Positions 8,948 through 19,652 of a stretch of 64,000 nucleotides of DNA are shown here, in pieces. The stretch is taken from assembly GCA_963737425.1 (NCBI GenBank), contig CAVTSX010000012.1, forward strand, positions 71,456 through 135,455. Reading direction: 5' to 3'. Under the pieces are notes generated by a model. It saw nothing but the letters and a program-made list of their open reading frames with translations. It was not told where the DNA came from and did not search any database. A program made the position numbers and the translations under genes. Positions within the stretch are counted from its first letter, which is position 1, and every line of letters begins with the position of its first letter. Source of the DNA: DASXRA01 sp963737425 (GTDB lineage Bacteria > Actinomycetota > Actinomycetes > Mycobacteriales > Jatrophihabitantaceae).

Positions 8948-9979
8948 TCATCCGTGCTCCTGATGGAAGACCAGCCGCGTGTGCCCGACGCGGACGACGT
9001 CGCCGTGCCGCAGCAACTGACTCTTGATGTCGTGCCCGTTCACGTTGGTGCCGTTCGTCGAGCCCAGGTCGTAGGCGGTCGCGAAGTTGCCGTCGAACTG
9101 GACGTCGACGTGCCGCCGGGAGACGCCCTGGTCGAGCAACTGCAGGTCCGCCTCGCTGCCCCGGCCGATGAGATTGCTGCCGTTGCGCAATTCGAAGCGC
9201 TGATTGGAGCCGTCGACGACCAGGACGCCACGGATGCCGGGCGGGGCCTGCGGCGGCGCGAAATGCTCGGTCGGCTGGACCGGGGGCGGAGGGGCAACCG
9301 GGGCTCCCTGCGGCGTATACGGCGCGGCCGGCATGTACGGCCCGGACGGTAGCGGGGGATGCTGGATCGGCTGGGCGCCGATCGGGTAGGACGGCGGCGG
9401 TGGCGGCAAGGAGGGCGCCGGCGGCGGCATCGCCGAGGTCGGGCCGCCCAGGTACGGGTCGGACTCGTGGGAGGGCATGCCGTGGTCGAAGCCCGGCACG
9501 TACTGCTGCGGAGGCGCGCTGCCGAACGGATTCTGGTAGTCGCCAGGGGGCTGCCCGGGCACCGACGGCAACGACAGCGAGTCGTACGGTCGCCGACGCG
9601 GCGCTGCGTTGGATTCCATGCGCGATGCAACGCCGAAGACACCGGTGTGCAACGAGTCGTCGCGCGCCAGGTAGACCTCGATGTCGCCCGCCGTTCGCCA
9701 CCCGTTCTCGTCCAAATGCTCTTGGACGAGTTCGGCCAGCGAGTTGGTCAGCTGCACCTCCCACGGCACGAGGCGCTCGTAGTCTGACCCGGCGAGCGTG
9801 ACGCGGTAGCGGTTCGGCGCGAGAACCTCGCCGCTCGGCATCACGTTGCGCTTGTCGGTGGCCTCACGCTGCAGCGCCGATCCGATCTCGACCGGCTCGA
9901 CCTGTCCCTTGAAGACGCGAGCGAAGGCCGTGCCCACTACGTTCTCGAGACGGCGCTCAAAGCGCTGCGCCAAGCTCAT
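8948..9979 (-). CDS. fhaA: FHA-domain protein FhaA with DUF3662 domain
   Basis: 343-residue cytoplasmic protein and the first gene of the kinase operon. The N-terminal DUF3662 region begins MSLAQRFERRLENVVGTAF. A Pro/Gly-rich linker (roughly residues 150-240) leads to a C-terminal FHA domain (LIGRGSEADLQLLDQGVSRR ... DLGSTNGTNVNGHD). In mycobacteria FhaA binds the phosphorylated pseudokinase MviN and regulates lipid II flipping. The start ATG at 9979 fits the conserved N-terminus. Confidence 0.95.
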   Translation of the reverse strand: MSLAQRFERRLENVVGTAFARVFKGQVEPVEIGSALQREATDKRNVMPSGEVLAPNRYRVTLAGSDYERLVPWEVQLTNSLAELVQEHLDENGWRTAGDIEVYLARDDSLHTGVFGVASRMESNAAPRRRPYDSLSLPSVPGQPPGDYQNPFGSAPPQQYVPGFDHGMPSHESDPYLGGPTSAMPPPAPSLPPPPPSYPIGAQPIQHPPLPSGPYMPAAPYTPQGAPVAPPPPVQPTEHFAPPQAPPGIRGVLVVDGSNQRFELRNGSNLIGRGSEADLQLLDQGVSRRHVDVQFDGNFATAYDLGSTNGTNVNGHDIKSQLLRHGDVVRVGHTRLVFHQEHG

Positions 9980-10281
9980 GTCCGTCCTCGCTTCGTTGCC
10001 CGCTGCGGCTGGGTGCGGTACGCGTCGAGCCTGGTCGCTCGGCCGCTGCGCTGGCCCATCGCAGCCCTCCTGCTAATTGGTGTCGTGGCCCGCGGAACGG
10101 GCCTTGTCGGCGGTACGCGGAGCCCGCCACGGCACGACAACACGCCGCGGTCGCTCCGCGCGTTCGAATGATGGTACTGGCGTGCGCCCTGGGTGGACCT
10201 GCGCCCACCGGACGGGGCAGCTGTGCGTGCTAGCCTTGCGCACTGCAGCGGCTGGTTCAGGGCGGAATTTCCCGCCGCTAC
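9980..10281. other. Intergenic region between fhaA and tRNA-Leu
   Basis: About 300 bp that must hold the fhaA operon promoter (minus strand) and the tRNA promoter (plus strand). I see no convincing coding frame and no promoter hexamer pair that I would defend. Frames reading through here are tRNA complements or simple high-GC open frames. Confidence 0.6.
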
Positions 10282-10364
10282 GGGCAAGTGGCGGAATGGC
10301 AGACGCGCACGGTTCAGGTCCGTGTGTCCGTAAGGACGTGGGGGTTCAACTCCCCCCTTGCCCA
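10282..10364 (+). tRNA. tRNA-Leu (CAG anticodon)
   Basis: A class II tRNA of 83 nt. The acceptor stem pairs GGGCAAG (10282-10288) with CTTGCCC (10357-10363), with discriminator A at 10364; the full CCA is not encoded. The anticodon stem CACGG/CCGTG encloses the loop TTCAGGT, giving anticodon CAG (Leu, CUG codons). A long variable arm (TGTCCGTAAGGAC) and the T arm GGGGGTTCAACTCCCCC are clear. The integrase gene directly downstream shows that this tRNA is the insertion target. Confidence 0.96.
10340..10364 (+). other. Presumed attL: tRNA-Leu 3' end used as integration site
   Basis: Tyrosine integrases of ICEs commonly recombine within the T arm and acceptor stem at the 3' end of a tRNA gene and regenerate it. 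The integrase starts about 80 bp past the tRNA, the classical arrangement. This is inference: I did not find an intact second copy of these 25 bases near 50.7-50.9 kb, so the core is not proven. Confidence 0.4.
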
Positions 10365-10370
10365 CCCTTT

Positions 10371-10393
10371 GAGGCCCCAGAAACTGGGGCCTC
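10371..10393. terminator. Perfect GC-rich hairpin after tRNA-Leu
   Basis: GAGGCCCCAG and CTGGGGCCTC pair perfectly over 10 bp around the loop AAA, followed by TAGTATTG. It probably ends tRNA transcription and insulates the integrase gene. It lies on the element side of the presumed crossover, so it may come from the ICE. Confidence 0.8.
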
Positions 10394-10445
10394 TAGTATT
10401 GCTCCGGACGGCATGTCCCACCCATGTCCCACCCGGGGGTCCGAA

Positions 10446-11684
10446 TTGGCTCGGATCAAGCACCGCAAGCGCGCCGATGGCGGTGTCTCCTACCAGGTCT
10501 GCTGGGTGCTCGGTGGCGGTCGTTCGTCAGCCGGTGTTAAGGAACAGGCGGAGACGTTCACCGACCTCAACCGCGCGAAGGCGTTCAAGCTCGACGTCGA
10601 GCACGCAGGCCACCAGTGGCCCTACGGATGGGTGAAGGGCGAGGGGTACGTCGAGCGGGACGAGCCGCCGACCGGACCGACCGTCAGGGACGTCGTCGAG
10701 TTGTTCTGGCCGGCCCTCGACCGGCGCGTGCAGCGAGGGCGGCTCAAGGCGTACACGCTGCACCGATACAAGCGCGTCTGGGCGTTGCACCTGGAGCCGT
10801 TCTTCGGCGGGCTCGCGTTCGCCGACGTCACGTTGACCGATGTCGAGGACTGGGTCGACACCGAGGTGGACGCGGGCTCGTCGGCCAAGTCGATCCGCAA
10901 CTGGCACGGACTGCTGCACTCAATCATGGCCTACGGGCAGCAGCGGCAACAGCTGCGACCCGACAACCCGTGCGCCGGCACCGAGTTGCCCGAGGTCGAC
11001 CACCGGGCAGCCAGGCAGATCCGGTTCTTCACCGACGCCGAGTGGACCACGTTCCGGTCCGCGCTCAAAGACGACGTCGTGCTGCTCTGCGACTACCTCC
11101 TCGCCACCGGCCTGCGCTGGGGCGAGGTCTCGGCGCTGCGGGTCGGTGACCTCACCGTCAACCGGCGCGACGAGATCGTGGCGCACATTGTTCGCGCCTG
11201 GTCAGGCCGCTCACCCGCCGACCCCGACCCGATCGACTGGACCGCCGGCGAGGCGAAAGTCTGGAAGCTCGGCCCGCCCAAGAACAAGCGATCCCGCTAC
11301 GTCGTCGTCAGCGGCGAAGTGGCTCGGCGGCTCGGCGAGCACATCACCGGCCGCGGTGCGGAGGAGTACGCGTTCACCCGTCGCAGACAGCCGTGGCGCT
11401 ACGACGGGTTCCATGAAGACCGGTGGAAGCCGGCGTGCAAGACGGTCGCCTCAACGATTCCCGGAAAGCGATTCACGCCACACATGCTGCGGCACACGTG
11501 CGTGGTCTGGGCGCTCGCGCAAGGCGCCCGCATCGAGCAAGTGAGCGAGATGCTCGGGCACAGCTCGATCCAGATCACCTACGACATCTACGGCGGCCTC
11601 CTCGATCTGCGAGATCCCGCAGTTGCGCGAGCGATGGCGGCGGCAATGGCAGGCCTCAGCAGCAGGAGCGGTGGCGACGTGTGA
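10446..11684 (+). CDS. int: Tyrosine-type site-specific integrase
   Basis: Catalyses integration of the ICE at tRNA-Leu and, with an excisionase, its excision. About 412 residues: an arm-binding N-terminus (RIKHRKRADGGVSYQVCWVL), a SAM-like core-binding domain (about 90-190) and the catalytic domain with Arg in TGLRWGEVSALR, HMLRHTC (HxxR), LGHSS (His) and the nucleophile Tyr in QITYDIYGG. The frame is open much further upstream, through the tRNA, so the start must be chosen. TTG at 10446 has GGGGG 6-7 nt upstream; ATG at 10413 is the alternative. No gene separates it from the tRNA. Confidence 0.93.
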   Translation: MARIKHRKRADGGVSYQVCWVLGGGRSSAGVKEQAETFTDLNRAKAFKLDVEHAGHQWPYGWVKGEGYVERDEPPTGPTVRDVVELFWPALDRRVQRGRLKAYTLHRYKRVWALHLEPFFGGLAFADVTLTDVEDWVDTEVDAGSSAKSIRNWHGLLHSIMAYGQQRQQLRPDNPCAGTELPEVDHRAARQIRFFTDAEWTTFRSALKDDVVLLCDYLLATGLRWGEVSALRVGDLTVNRRDEIVAHIVRAWSGRSPADPDPIDWTAGEAKVWKLGPPKNKRSRYVVVSGEVARRLGEHITGRGAEEYAFTRRRQPWRYDGFHEDRWKPACKTVASTIPGKRFTPHMLRHTCVVWALAQGARIEQVSEMLGHSSIQITYDIYGGLLDLRDPAVARAMAAAMAGLSSRSGGDV

Positions 11685-12144
11685 CCAGTCTCCACACGCC
11701 GCCTGGCGGTCGGTCCCGTAGCGTGACGAGCGTGGGCTGGCCTGATAGCGCGGCTGCGGTGGCCGATGGCGGTGGTGGTGCTCGCCGCAATGCTGCACGC
11801 CGGCCGGGCCTTCGCAGCGCGGGCTGAGCACCGCGGCGAGTACAACGGGCTGCGGGTTGCTCTCGGTCATTGACTCACCGCCCAGCGCGGCGAGGTCGAT
11901 GGCGGCCTGATCCACGCTGAGGAACGCACGCCAAACCGATCAGACGAGATCGCAAACGACGCCGACCGTTACGCCCGGTGGCTCCGAACCTAAGAGCAAC
12001 GCGATGCTGCATTGCCGTTCGCGGCGCACCTCAAGCACAACGTCACGGCAAATCGGCGATCGGCTGGCCTTGGCGATCCGGGTGCCGATGCAGATCGAAT
12101 CGATCATCGCAATTCCGTCGGGGACGACTGGCAGGATCGCCCCT
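11685..12144. other. Gap after the integrase; no gene I can support
   Basis: 460 bp. One short plus-strand frame around 11770-11872 encodes a hydrophobic start (MAVVVLAAMLHAGRAFAAR) and ends at a TGA; it could be a small membrane peptide or the remnant of a larger gene. Minus-strand open frames here are complements of int. The promoter of the GIY-YIG gene is presumably inside this gap. Confidence 0.4.
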
Positions 12145-13068
12145 GTGAGCGGCAAGCACATCGAGTTGTTCCTCGTCGACGGAACCCCGGGCGGGCTGAC
12201 GACGGCGGAGATCCTGAACTGGACGGGACACGTCCTTTCGGCACGCCGCTCGGACATCGGCACCCTGACGATCCGCCGGGAACTGGTTGGCACCTGCGTC
12301 TACCTCCTGCTGGGCGAGGACGAAGACGGGTCGGTCCGGTGCTACGTCGGCGAGACGGACGACTTCGTCGTCCGGCTGCGCCAACACAACACGAGGAAGT
12401 CCTTCTGGGACCGCATCGTCGTGGTGACATCGAAAGACGCCAACCTCACCAAGGCCCACGGACGCTACCTGGAGGCTCGGCTGATCGGGTTGGCGAAGCA
12501 AGCCGGCCGGGTGGTCCTGGACAACAGCACCGAGCCCCCACTGCCGGCACTCCCCGAGGCTCACCGATCCGACATGGACTATTTCATCGGGCAACTCCAG
12601 ATCATCCTGCCGGTCCTGGGAATAGACGCGATCCGGGTTCGCGAGCAGAAAGTGAGCCCGACCGCCCCCGGAGAAGACTCGATCTCGCCGGTCTTCCGGC
12701 TCCAGAACAAGAAGCTACGAGTTGATGCCCGCGCTCAGCAGATCGATGGTGAGTTCACCATGCTGGCTGGATCCACCGTCGTACCGGATTGGCACGGTGT
12801 CGGGAAGGCCGACAGCACGATTCGTGCCTATCTGGCTTACCGAGCGCAGCATCAGAAGCTGGTCACGGACGGGTCCATCGTGATCGCTGACGGGGTTGGC
12901 ACTCTGGCGAAGGACGTCGTGTTCGGCTCGCCGTCGACGGCCGGTGCGATCGCCCAGGGCCGGTCCTGCAACGGCCGAATCTCGTGGATTGCGGATGACG
13001 GAACGACCTTCGGGGCATGGGAGAGCCGCGGGGTGTCTGACCCGAACGCTTCGGCCGTTTCTAGGTAA
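12145..13068 (+). CDS. GIY-YIG nuclease-family protein with DUF4357 C-terminus
   Basis: About 307 residues from the GTG at 12145 (VSGKHIELFLVDGTPGG); ATG at 12088 is possible. An N-terminal GIY-YIG-like fold is visible as VYLLLGEDEDGSVRCYVGET followed by the helix DDFVVRLRQHN; the C-terminal half (DGEFTMLAGSTVVP ... DVVFGSPSTAGAIAQGRSCNG) matches the DUF4357 type, a DNA-associated domain. Such proteins are often encoded beside restriction systems, and this gene is convergent with hsdR (8-bp overlap of 3' ends). Whether it cuts DNA is unknown. Confidence 0.8.
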   Translation: MSGKHIELFLVDGTPGGLTTAEILNWTGHVLSARRSDIGTLTIRRELVGTCVYLLLGEDEDGSVRCYVGETDDFVVRLRQHNTRKSFWDRIVVVTSKDANLTKAHGRYLEARLIGLAKQAGRVVLDNSTEPPLPALPEAHRSDMDYFIGQLQIILPVLGIDAIRVREQKVSPTAPGEDSISPVFRLQNKKLRVDARAQQIDGEFTMLAGSTVVPDWHGVGKADSTIRAYLAYRAQHQKLVTDGSIVIADGVGTLAKDVVFGSPSTAGAIAQGRSCNGRISWIADDGTTFGAWESRGVSDPNASAVSR

Positions 13069-16000
13069 GCCCAAAGAAACGGTCGAAGAAGCCCGTGAGT
13101 TTGTCGAGGACGGTCTGCTTCTTCAGCGCGTGTGCGTTGCCAGCGGAGAACCGTGAGACAGGCGGCAAGATCTTGGTGACCGCAGTCCCCGTTGACGGAA
13201 TCGCCCCATCGCGGAAGGCGTTGTCGACGAAGGTCCGCGTTTCGGCGGGCTTGAGGTTTTCCTCGACGATGATCCGGTCCAGCTCCTCGACGCGCTTGGC
13301 CTCTATGTAAGCCCGCCAGCTCTCGTCGACATCGGCGTCGACGTTCAGCGAGTCGACAAACTGCTCGATAAGGTCCTTCTTGTTCCGAAGGGTGGGGCTG
13401 GAGTCGATCGCTCGGCTGATGGCAGCGCGGATTTCCTTGTCCTGACCCGCGCCGTGCTCGTCCAGGTGCTTCTGGAGGAGCATCAGGATGTAGTCGACGT
13501 TGACCTCGATCTGCTTGATCAGCTCGATCTCGAAGACCACGTCGTCGTTGATCGCCTCGCGCTCGGCGCGGCGATTCGCCGGAACTCGGCGTACAGGTCT
13601 AGGTAGATGCTCTGGTAGTCCTGGAACTCGCGTTCGGTGAGGATCTCGTTGCCGGCGAAGTCGTCGAATGCAGTCAGGATGTTCCGCAGCCGCAGGATCG
13701 CCCCGAACAGGGCGATGAACGTCTTCTGGTGCTGCCTCGCCGACGATCGGTGTCCCGAGCGGGTACAGCAGCAGCAGCTCGGCGACTTTCGCTTCGTACT
13801 CGGCGTGGTAGTCGGCGTACGGCTTGAGCAGGACGATCCCGCGCGCGTCCTTGTTGCCGAACAGCGCCAGCGCGTCGTTGGTCGCCTGCTCCAGGTCGCG
13901 GAAGGAGACGATGTTGCCGTAGGTCTTGACCGAGTTGAGGATCCGGTTGGTGCGCGAGTACGCCTGGATCAGTCCGTGCTGGCGCAGGTTCTTGTCGACC
14001 CAGAGTGTGTTCAGTGTGGTGGCGTCGAAGCCGGTCAGGAACATGTTGACGACGATTGCCAGGTCGAGCTCGCGGTTCCTGAGACGCTGCGACAGGTCCT
14101 TGTAGTAGTTCTGGAACTTGTCAGCCGACGTATCGAAGCTCGTGCCGAACATGGCGTTGTAGTCCTGGATCGCGTCCTCGAGGAACTCGCGGGAGCTCTG
14201 GTCGAGCTCGTCGGTCTCGAACTCCTCCTCGGCCAGCAAGCCGTCGGGATCGTCCTCGTTGGCGGCGTAGCTGATAGATGAGTCCGACCTTCAGCCGCTG
14301 ATAGCCCGGCTCGGCGGTCTCGCGCTCGCTGCTGCGCTGCTCGAATGACGTTGTAGTAGCGCTTCGCGGCATCGATCGACGCCGTGGCGAACAGCGAGTT
14401 GAAGCCGGACAGCCGCTTGTTCGCCGAGCGGTACGCGATCGCTGCGCTTCGTCTTCTGGTCGAAGTGGTCGAGGATGTAGTCGGCGATCTGCCGCAGCCG
14501 CTCCGGCGCCAGCAGCGCCTTCTCGGTGTCGATCGCCGAGACTTGCTTGTCGGCGAGGTGCTCCGGCAGCTTGACGGTGTTGACGTAGTCGATGCGGAAC
14601 GGCAGCACGTTCTTGTCGTTGATGGCGTCGACGATCGTGTACGTGTGTAGCTTGTCGCCGAAGGCCTGCTCGGTAGTTCGCAGCAGCGGGTTGCCGCCGC
14701 TGCCGGCGTTGTCGGCGAAGATCGGCGTCCCCGTGAACCCGAACAGGTGGTAGTGCTTGAACGACCTCGGTGATCGGCGGTGTGCATGTCGCCGAACTGG
14801 CTGCGGTGGCACTCGTCGAAGATGATCACGACGTGCCCGCCGTAGATCTCGTGGCCCTTGTTCTGGCTGATGAAGCGCGACGAGCTTCTGGATCGTCGTG
14901 ATGATGATGCGGGCGCTCGGGTCCTCCAGCTGCTCGCTTGAGCACCGCGCGTTGAGGTGTTCGAGTTCGCGGCGCCCTTCTCGAATCGGTCGTACTCGCG
15001 CATGGTCTGGTAGTCGAGATCCTTGCGGTCGACGACGAACAGCACCTTCTCGAGCCCCGGCAGCCGAGTGGCGAGCTGCGCGGCCTTGAAGCTGGTGAGC
15101 GTCTTGCCCGAGCCGGTGGTGTGCCAGACGTAGCCGCCGGCCGCGATCGTGCCGAGTCTGCTTGTAGGTTCGTCGAGGTCTGGATGCGCTGCAGGATCCG
15201 CTCGGCCGCGACGATCTGGTACGGCCGCATGACCAGCAGCTTGCGGTCGACGTCGAAGACGCAGTACTTGGTCAGGACGTTCAGCAGCGTGTGCTTGGCG
15301 AAGAACGTCTTCGTGAACGCCGATCAGGTCGGTGATCGGCTTGTTGTTCGCGTCGGCCCACCAGCTCGTGAACTCGAAGCTGTTCGAGGTCTGCTTGCGC
15401 GACCGCTTGCCGCTGGCCAGCTCGCCGATGTGCCGGTCGCGGGTGGTGTTGCTGTAGTACTTCGTCAGCGTGCCGTTGCTGATCACGAACAGCTGTACGT
15501 ACTCGAACAGCCCCGAGTCGGCCCAGAAGCTGTCGCGCTGGTAGCGGTTGATCTGGTTGAACGCCTCGCGGATGTCGACACCGCGGCGCTTCAGCTCGAC
15601 GTGCACCATCGGCAGGCCGTTGACGAGGATCGTCACGTCGTAGCGGTTGCGCGTGCGCCGCTCGCTGCGGCACCTCGTACTGGTTGATGACCTGCAGCCG
15701 GTTGTTGTGGATGTTCGGCTTGTCGATCAGGTAGACGTTCTTGACCGTGCCGTCGTCGCGCTTCAGGACCTGGACGTGGTCCTCCTGGATGCGGGCCGTC
15801 TTCTCGACGATGCCGTCGTTCGCGCTGGCGATCTTCTCCGTGAAGAACCGCTCCCACTCCGCGTCGGAGAACTCAATCTTGTTCAGCGCCTCGAGCTGCG
15901 CCCGCAGGTTCGCCTCGAGCGCAGCCTCGCTCGTGATCGGCAGGTACTCGTACGCCTGCCCCTGGAGCAGCTCGATGAACGCCGCCTCGAGGGCTGCCTC

Positions 16001-16349
16001 CGACTGGTAGCGCGCTTTCCTTCGACGGCTCCGGCACGAACTCAGCGACGACCGTGCTCTCGTCACTGACAGCGATCGGCTCGTAGCGAAGAAGCGTCCC
16101 CGATTCGGTCACCGCCGAATATGCGGCATCGCCAGATCTCAGCGCAGCAGCTTCGGCGTCGGAGATCTGGTGAAAGTACACTGCCGTGTCGCCGACATCG
16201 TCAATCATGACCCAAGACCAGAAGCCCGGACGCCCAGCTACAGCAACACGGCCGACGGCCAAGCGCGATACATCCTTGGGGCGGCGCGCAAAATTCCGGT
16301 CGTCGTCGTCGACCATGTTCAAGTCCGCGTCGATGTCGATCTGGATCAT
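13061..16349 (-). pseudogene. hsdR: Type I restriction subunit HsdR, broken by many frameshifts
   Basis: Restriction and translocation subunit. Reading across frames gives the expected order: an N-terminal region (VVAEFVPEP, ARYQSEAALEAAFIELLQGQ), the nuclease domain (HVELKRRGVDIREAFNQINR), then the SF2 motor with HTTGSGKTLTSFKAAQLATR (Walker A), IIFDECHRSQFG and FGFTGTPIF, and a helical C-terminus to 13061. About a dozen frame changes interrupt it. Those I could resolve (for example near 16017, 14945, 14933, 14885, 14345 and 14275) are gains of one base whose removal restores the protein. The first 95 or so residues (from MIQIDIDADLNMVDDDDRNF) may be a separate small ORF fused in frame. As written no full HsdR can be made; sequence error is a real alternative. 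Confidence 0.85.
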
Positions 16350-16361
16350 GTGGCCCTCCCC

Positions 16362-16811
16362 TCAGTGCGGCTCCTGGTAGTAGTTGTTCTCAACCACAGC
16401 GTAGGGCGCGGCGAGGAACCTTTCGACGAGCTCTGCCGCGCTTCCAGACGAGCAGGGCGACCCCCCGTAGTTCGTCCCGTAGACGTCACCCGATGCAACG
16501 TCATAGTGCGGCTCCTTGCCGCTCGGTACCAGGCTCAGACCGACTGCGCGCAGGTCGCCGGCGCGGAAGACCGCGATGCGCCGTGCGCGGCGGGTCTTCT
16601 CGTCAAGCACCCGCTCCATCGGCCAGTTAGTGGAGGTGCACCACATCGAGAGGCCGTAGTAGGCGAACTGGGTGAAGTTCAACTCCGCATCGCCGAGCAG
16701 CGTCCTCCGATCGAACACCGGGGACAGCGGGTCCGAGTCGAAGAGCGCCCGCACGAGTAGAGCGCCTTCTGCCAGCAGGTCATCGTGGCGGATCTGGCGC
16801 TTCTTGGACAC
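16362..16811 (-). CDS. Hypothetical protein within the type I R-M locus
   Basis: 149-residue soluble protein (start MSKKRQIRHDDLLAEGALL) lying between hsdS and hsdR in the same direction, 12 bp before the hsdR frame. I do not recognise a domain. Its sequence is mixed and acidic, with no membrane segment. Accessory genes placed inside hsd operons are often protective or toxin-antitoxin-like, but nothing in this protein proves that. Confidence 0.7.
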   Translation of the reverse strand: MSKKRQIRHDDLLAEGALLVRALFDSDPLSPVFDRRTLLGDAELNFTQFAYYGLSMWCTSTNWPMERVLDEKTRRARRIAVFRAGDLRAVGLSLVPSGKEPHYDVASGDVYGTNYGGSPCSSGSAAELVERFLAAPYAVVENNYYQEPH

Positions 16812-16841
16812 CTCAGCATCATGCCGGAGTTCCTGCCGGAA

Positions 16842-18077
16842 TCAGGCCACCTCCTCGGTGAACATGAGCAGCTTGTCGCGGTAGTACTCGTACTGCTGCC
16901 ATCGGGCCTTCGACTCCGCAGGTAGGCCGATCGACAGGTCGTTCACCAGTGCATCGAACTTGTCGAGGATCTCGACGATCCGCTTCTGCTCCTTCAGTCC
17001 CGGAACCGGGATGACTAGCTTGCCCAAGCCCTCCGCCGACAGCCGCTTCACCTTCGCGCGTGAGACGTACTTGTCCTTGTCTGCAATCAGCGCAGAAGTC
17101 TGCATGCAGTACGCGATGAACTTGGGATTCACCGTGTGGCTGAACGTGAAGCAGTCGTCGTGGACTGCGACCGGACCATTACCGAGCCACGCGACCGCCT
17201 TGCCAACATCCTCAACGGTCTCGCCAACGGCTGCGATCACGACATCACCCGGCTGGGCGAACCGAAGGCTGGACGCGATCTCGGCTCGCACATGCGAGAT
17301 GGCCTTGTCCGTCGAGGTCCCGTAGTGGGTGTAGATCTCGCCGTAGTGAATCGCCGGGAGGCCGTGATCCACGTGTCGTCCTTGGCGAATCGCCGGCCAC
17401 GCGTAAACGTGCCGACCTTCGCCATTGGTAGCCACCGGATCCCCTCCCCGTCCCGGAAGGCCAACTCGAGTCTCGGTAGTGCGCGTACTGCCGGCGGCGG
17501 GCCTCCAGTTCCGCTTCCAGCTCCGCTTCCAACTCCGCTTCCCGCGCTGTAAAGGTGTCCAATATCCTCACGATCTCGCGCTGAACCTCGACAGGCGGCA
17601 CAGGAATTCTGATTGTGGCAAGGCTCTTTGCGGAAACGTCGATGACCTTCGTGCCGGTCGCGCGCTTCGTCTTCTCGCGAAGAACCCGGCGTTTGCAGGT
17701 AGTACGAGAGGTACTTGGGATCCTGGTCGTGCTTCAGGACCGTCGCGTGTCCACCCGTGACGATCTGATCCGAGCCCAGCCAGGCGACCGCCTTGCAGAC
17801 GTCGTCGATGTTCTCGCTGGTGTTTGTGATGATCAGATCACCCGGATCGACCTTCGCGAGCTTAGGTGCCTTCTCGGGAGCGACAAACGAGAGGGTCTCC
17901 GTCGTCCATGTGCCGTAGTGCGTGTAGATCTGGCCGTAGTGGATACAGCCGACTCCTGATTCTGTGAAGTCGGACCTCGGCATCCCGTTACCGCGCACCA
18001 GTTCGCCGATGTCACCGATTGGCTTGAACTGCACGCCCGGGGCAGAGTTCGGCGATGAGGTCGTCGATGCGGCTCAT
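16842..18077 (-). pseudogene. hsdS: Type I specificity subunit HsdS, frameshifted
   Basis: Recognises the target sequence of the R-M complex. Start ATG at 18077, overlapping the hsdM stop (ATGA) and preceded by GGAGGTG; first residues MSRIDDLIAELCPG. Two target-recognition domains are clear and similar to each other (each has HYGQIYTHYG or HYGEIYTHYG and a KAVAWLG segment), separated by a helical spacer with acidic repeats (EAELEAELEAELEARRRQYA). At least four frame changes occur (near 18037, 17690, 17475 and 17375). The paired, similar domains suggest a symmetrical or duplicated recognition unit. Confidence 0.85.
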
Positions 18078-19652
18078 GCGTCACCTCCTTCCAGGTCGGC
18101 GACGATCGCATCGATCTGCGTGCGCAGCTCGGCCTGGCGCGCGACGATCCGGGCGATCTCGGCGTTGAGCGCTGTGATGTCGACGGCCTCGCGCGTGTCC
18201 TCGGCTTCGACGTAGGACGAGACCGCGATGTTGTAGCCGTTCTCGGCGATGTCGGCGTTGTCGACGAGCCGGGCGAAGTGGTCGACGTCCTCGCGCGCGG
18301 TGAAGGCGTCGAGGATCCTTCTGCTGGTTCGCCTCGGTGAGCTTGTTCTTGTTGCCCTGACGGACGAACTCGGCCGAGGCGTCGATGAAGAGCGACCTTG
18401 TTGTCGGTCTTGCGACTTCTTCAGCACGATGATGCAGGTCGCGATCGTCGTGCCGAAGAAGAGGTCCGGCGGCAGCTGGATCACGGTGTCGACGTAGTTG
18501 TTGTCGACCAGGTACTTGCGGATCTTCTGCTCCGCGCCGCCGCGGTAGAGCACGCCGGGGAACTCGACGATCGCCGCCGTGCCGTTGACCGCGAGCCAGG
18601 TCAGCATGTGCATCGTGAACGCGAGGTCGGCCTTCGACTTCGGCGCCAGCACGCCGGCCGGCGCGATAGCGCGGGTCGTTGATCAGCAGCGGGTTCGCGT
18701 CGCCGTCCCACTTGATCGAGTACGGCGGATTGGAGACGATCGCCTCGAACGGCTCGTCGTCCCAGTGCGCCGGGTCGATCAGCGTGTCGCCGTGGGCGAT
18801 GTCGAACTTCTCGTAGTTGACGTCGTGCAGGAACATGTTGATCCGGCACAGGTTGTAGGTGGTCAGGTTGATCTCCTGGCCGAAGAAGCCCTGCCGCACG
18901 TTGTCCTGGCCGAGCACCTTCGCGAACTTCAGCAGCAGCGAGCCCGAGCCGCAGGCCGGGTCGTAGACCTTGTTGACCTCGGTCTTGCCGACGACGGTGA
19001 TCCGGGCGAGCAGCTCGGAGACCTCCTGCGGCGTGTAGTACTCGCCGCCGGACTTGCCGGCGATGGAGGCGTACATCTGCATGAGGTACTCGTACGCGTC
19101 GCCGAACGCGTCGATCGTGTTGTCGGTGAACGTGCCGAGGTTGAGGTCGCCGATGGCGTCGAGCAGCTTGACCAGCTTCTCGTTGCGCTTCGCGACCGTC
19201 GGGCCGAGCTTGGTGCTGTTGACGTCGAGGTCGTCGAACAGGCCCTTGATGTCGTCCTCGCTGTCGGTGCCGACGCGCCGAGCGCCTCGATGTTGCGTGA
19301 AGACCTGCGCCAGCGTCTCGTTGAGGTTCTCGTCGTTGCGGGCCCGCTCGCGCACGTTCGCGAACAGGTCGCTGGGCAGGATGTAGAAGCCCTTCTCCTC
19401 GACCGTCTCGTCGCGCCCGAACTCGGCGTCGGCGTCGGTCAGCGTGGCGTAGTCGAAGTCCGGGTCGCCGGCCGTGCGCTCCTGCTCGTTGAGGTAGGCG
19501 GTCAGGTTCTCGGAGATGAACCGGTAGAACAGCATCCCGAGCACGTAGGTCTTGAAGTCCCAGCCGTCGACGCTGCCGCGCAGGTCGTTGGCGATCCGCC
19601 AGATCGTCTTGTGCAGCTCCGCGCGCTCGGCCTCTTTGCTCACCACGGTCAC
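18074..19652 (-). pseudogene. hsdM: Type I DNA methyltransferase HsdM, frameshifted
   Basis: N6-adenine methyltransferase subunit, first gene of the hsd operon. Visible: the N-terminal helical domain (IANDLRGSVDGWDFKTYVLG), the SAM-binding motif VYDPACGSGSLLLKFAKVLG and the catalytic NPPYSIKWDG. The frame changes at about 18665 and again at 18412, 18393 and 18317; removing one base at each restores the usual C-terminus. If the breaks are real, modification is lost along with restriction, which avoids self-cutting. Start: GTG at 19652, with two further GTGs just downstream. Confidence 0.87.

Noticed and set aside
10077..10445. Long open frame extending the integrase upstream through tRNA-Leu
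   Set aside because: It would translate the tRNA gene; family-like sequence begins only at the TTG or ATG after the tRNA.
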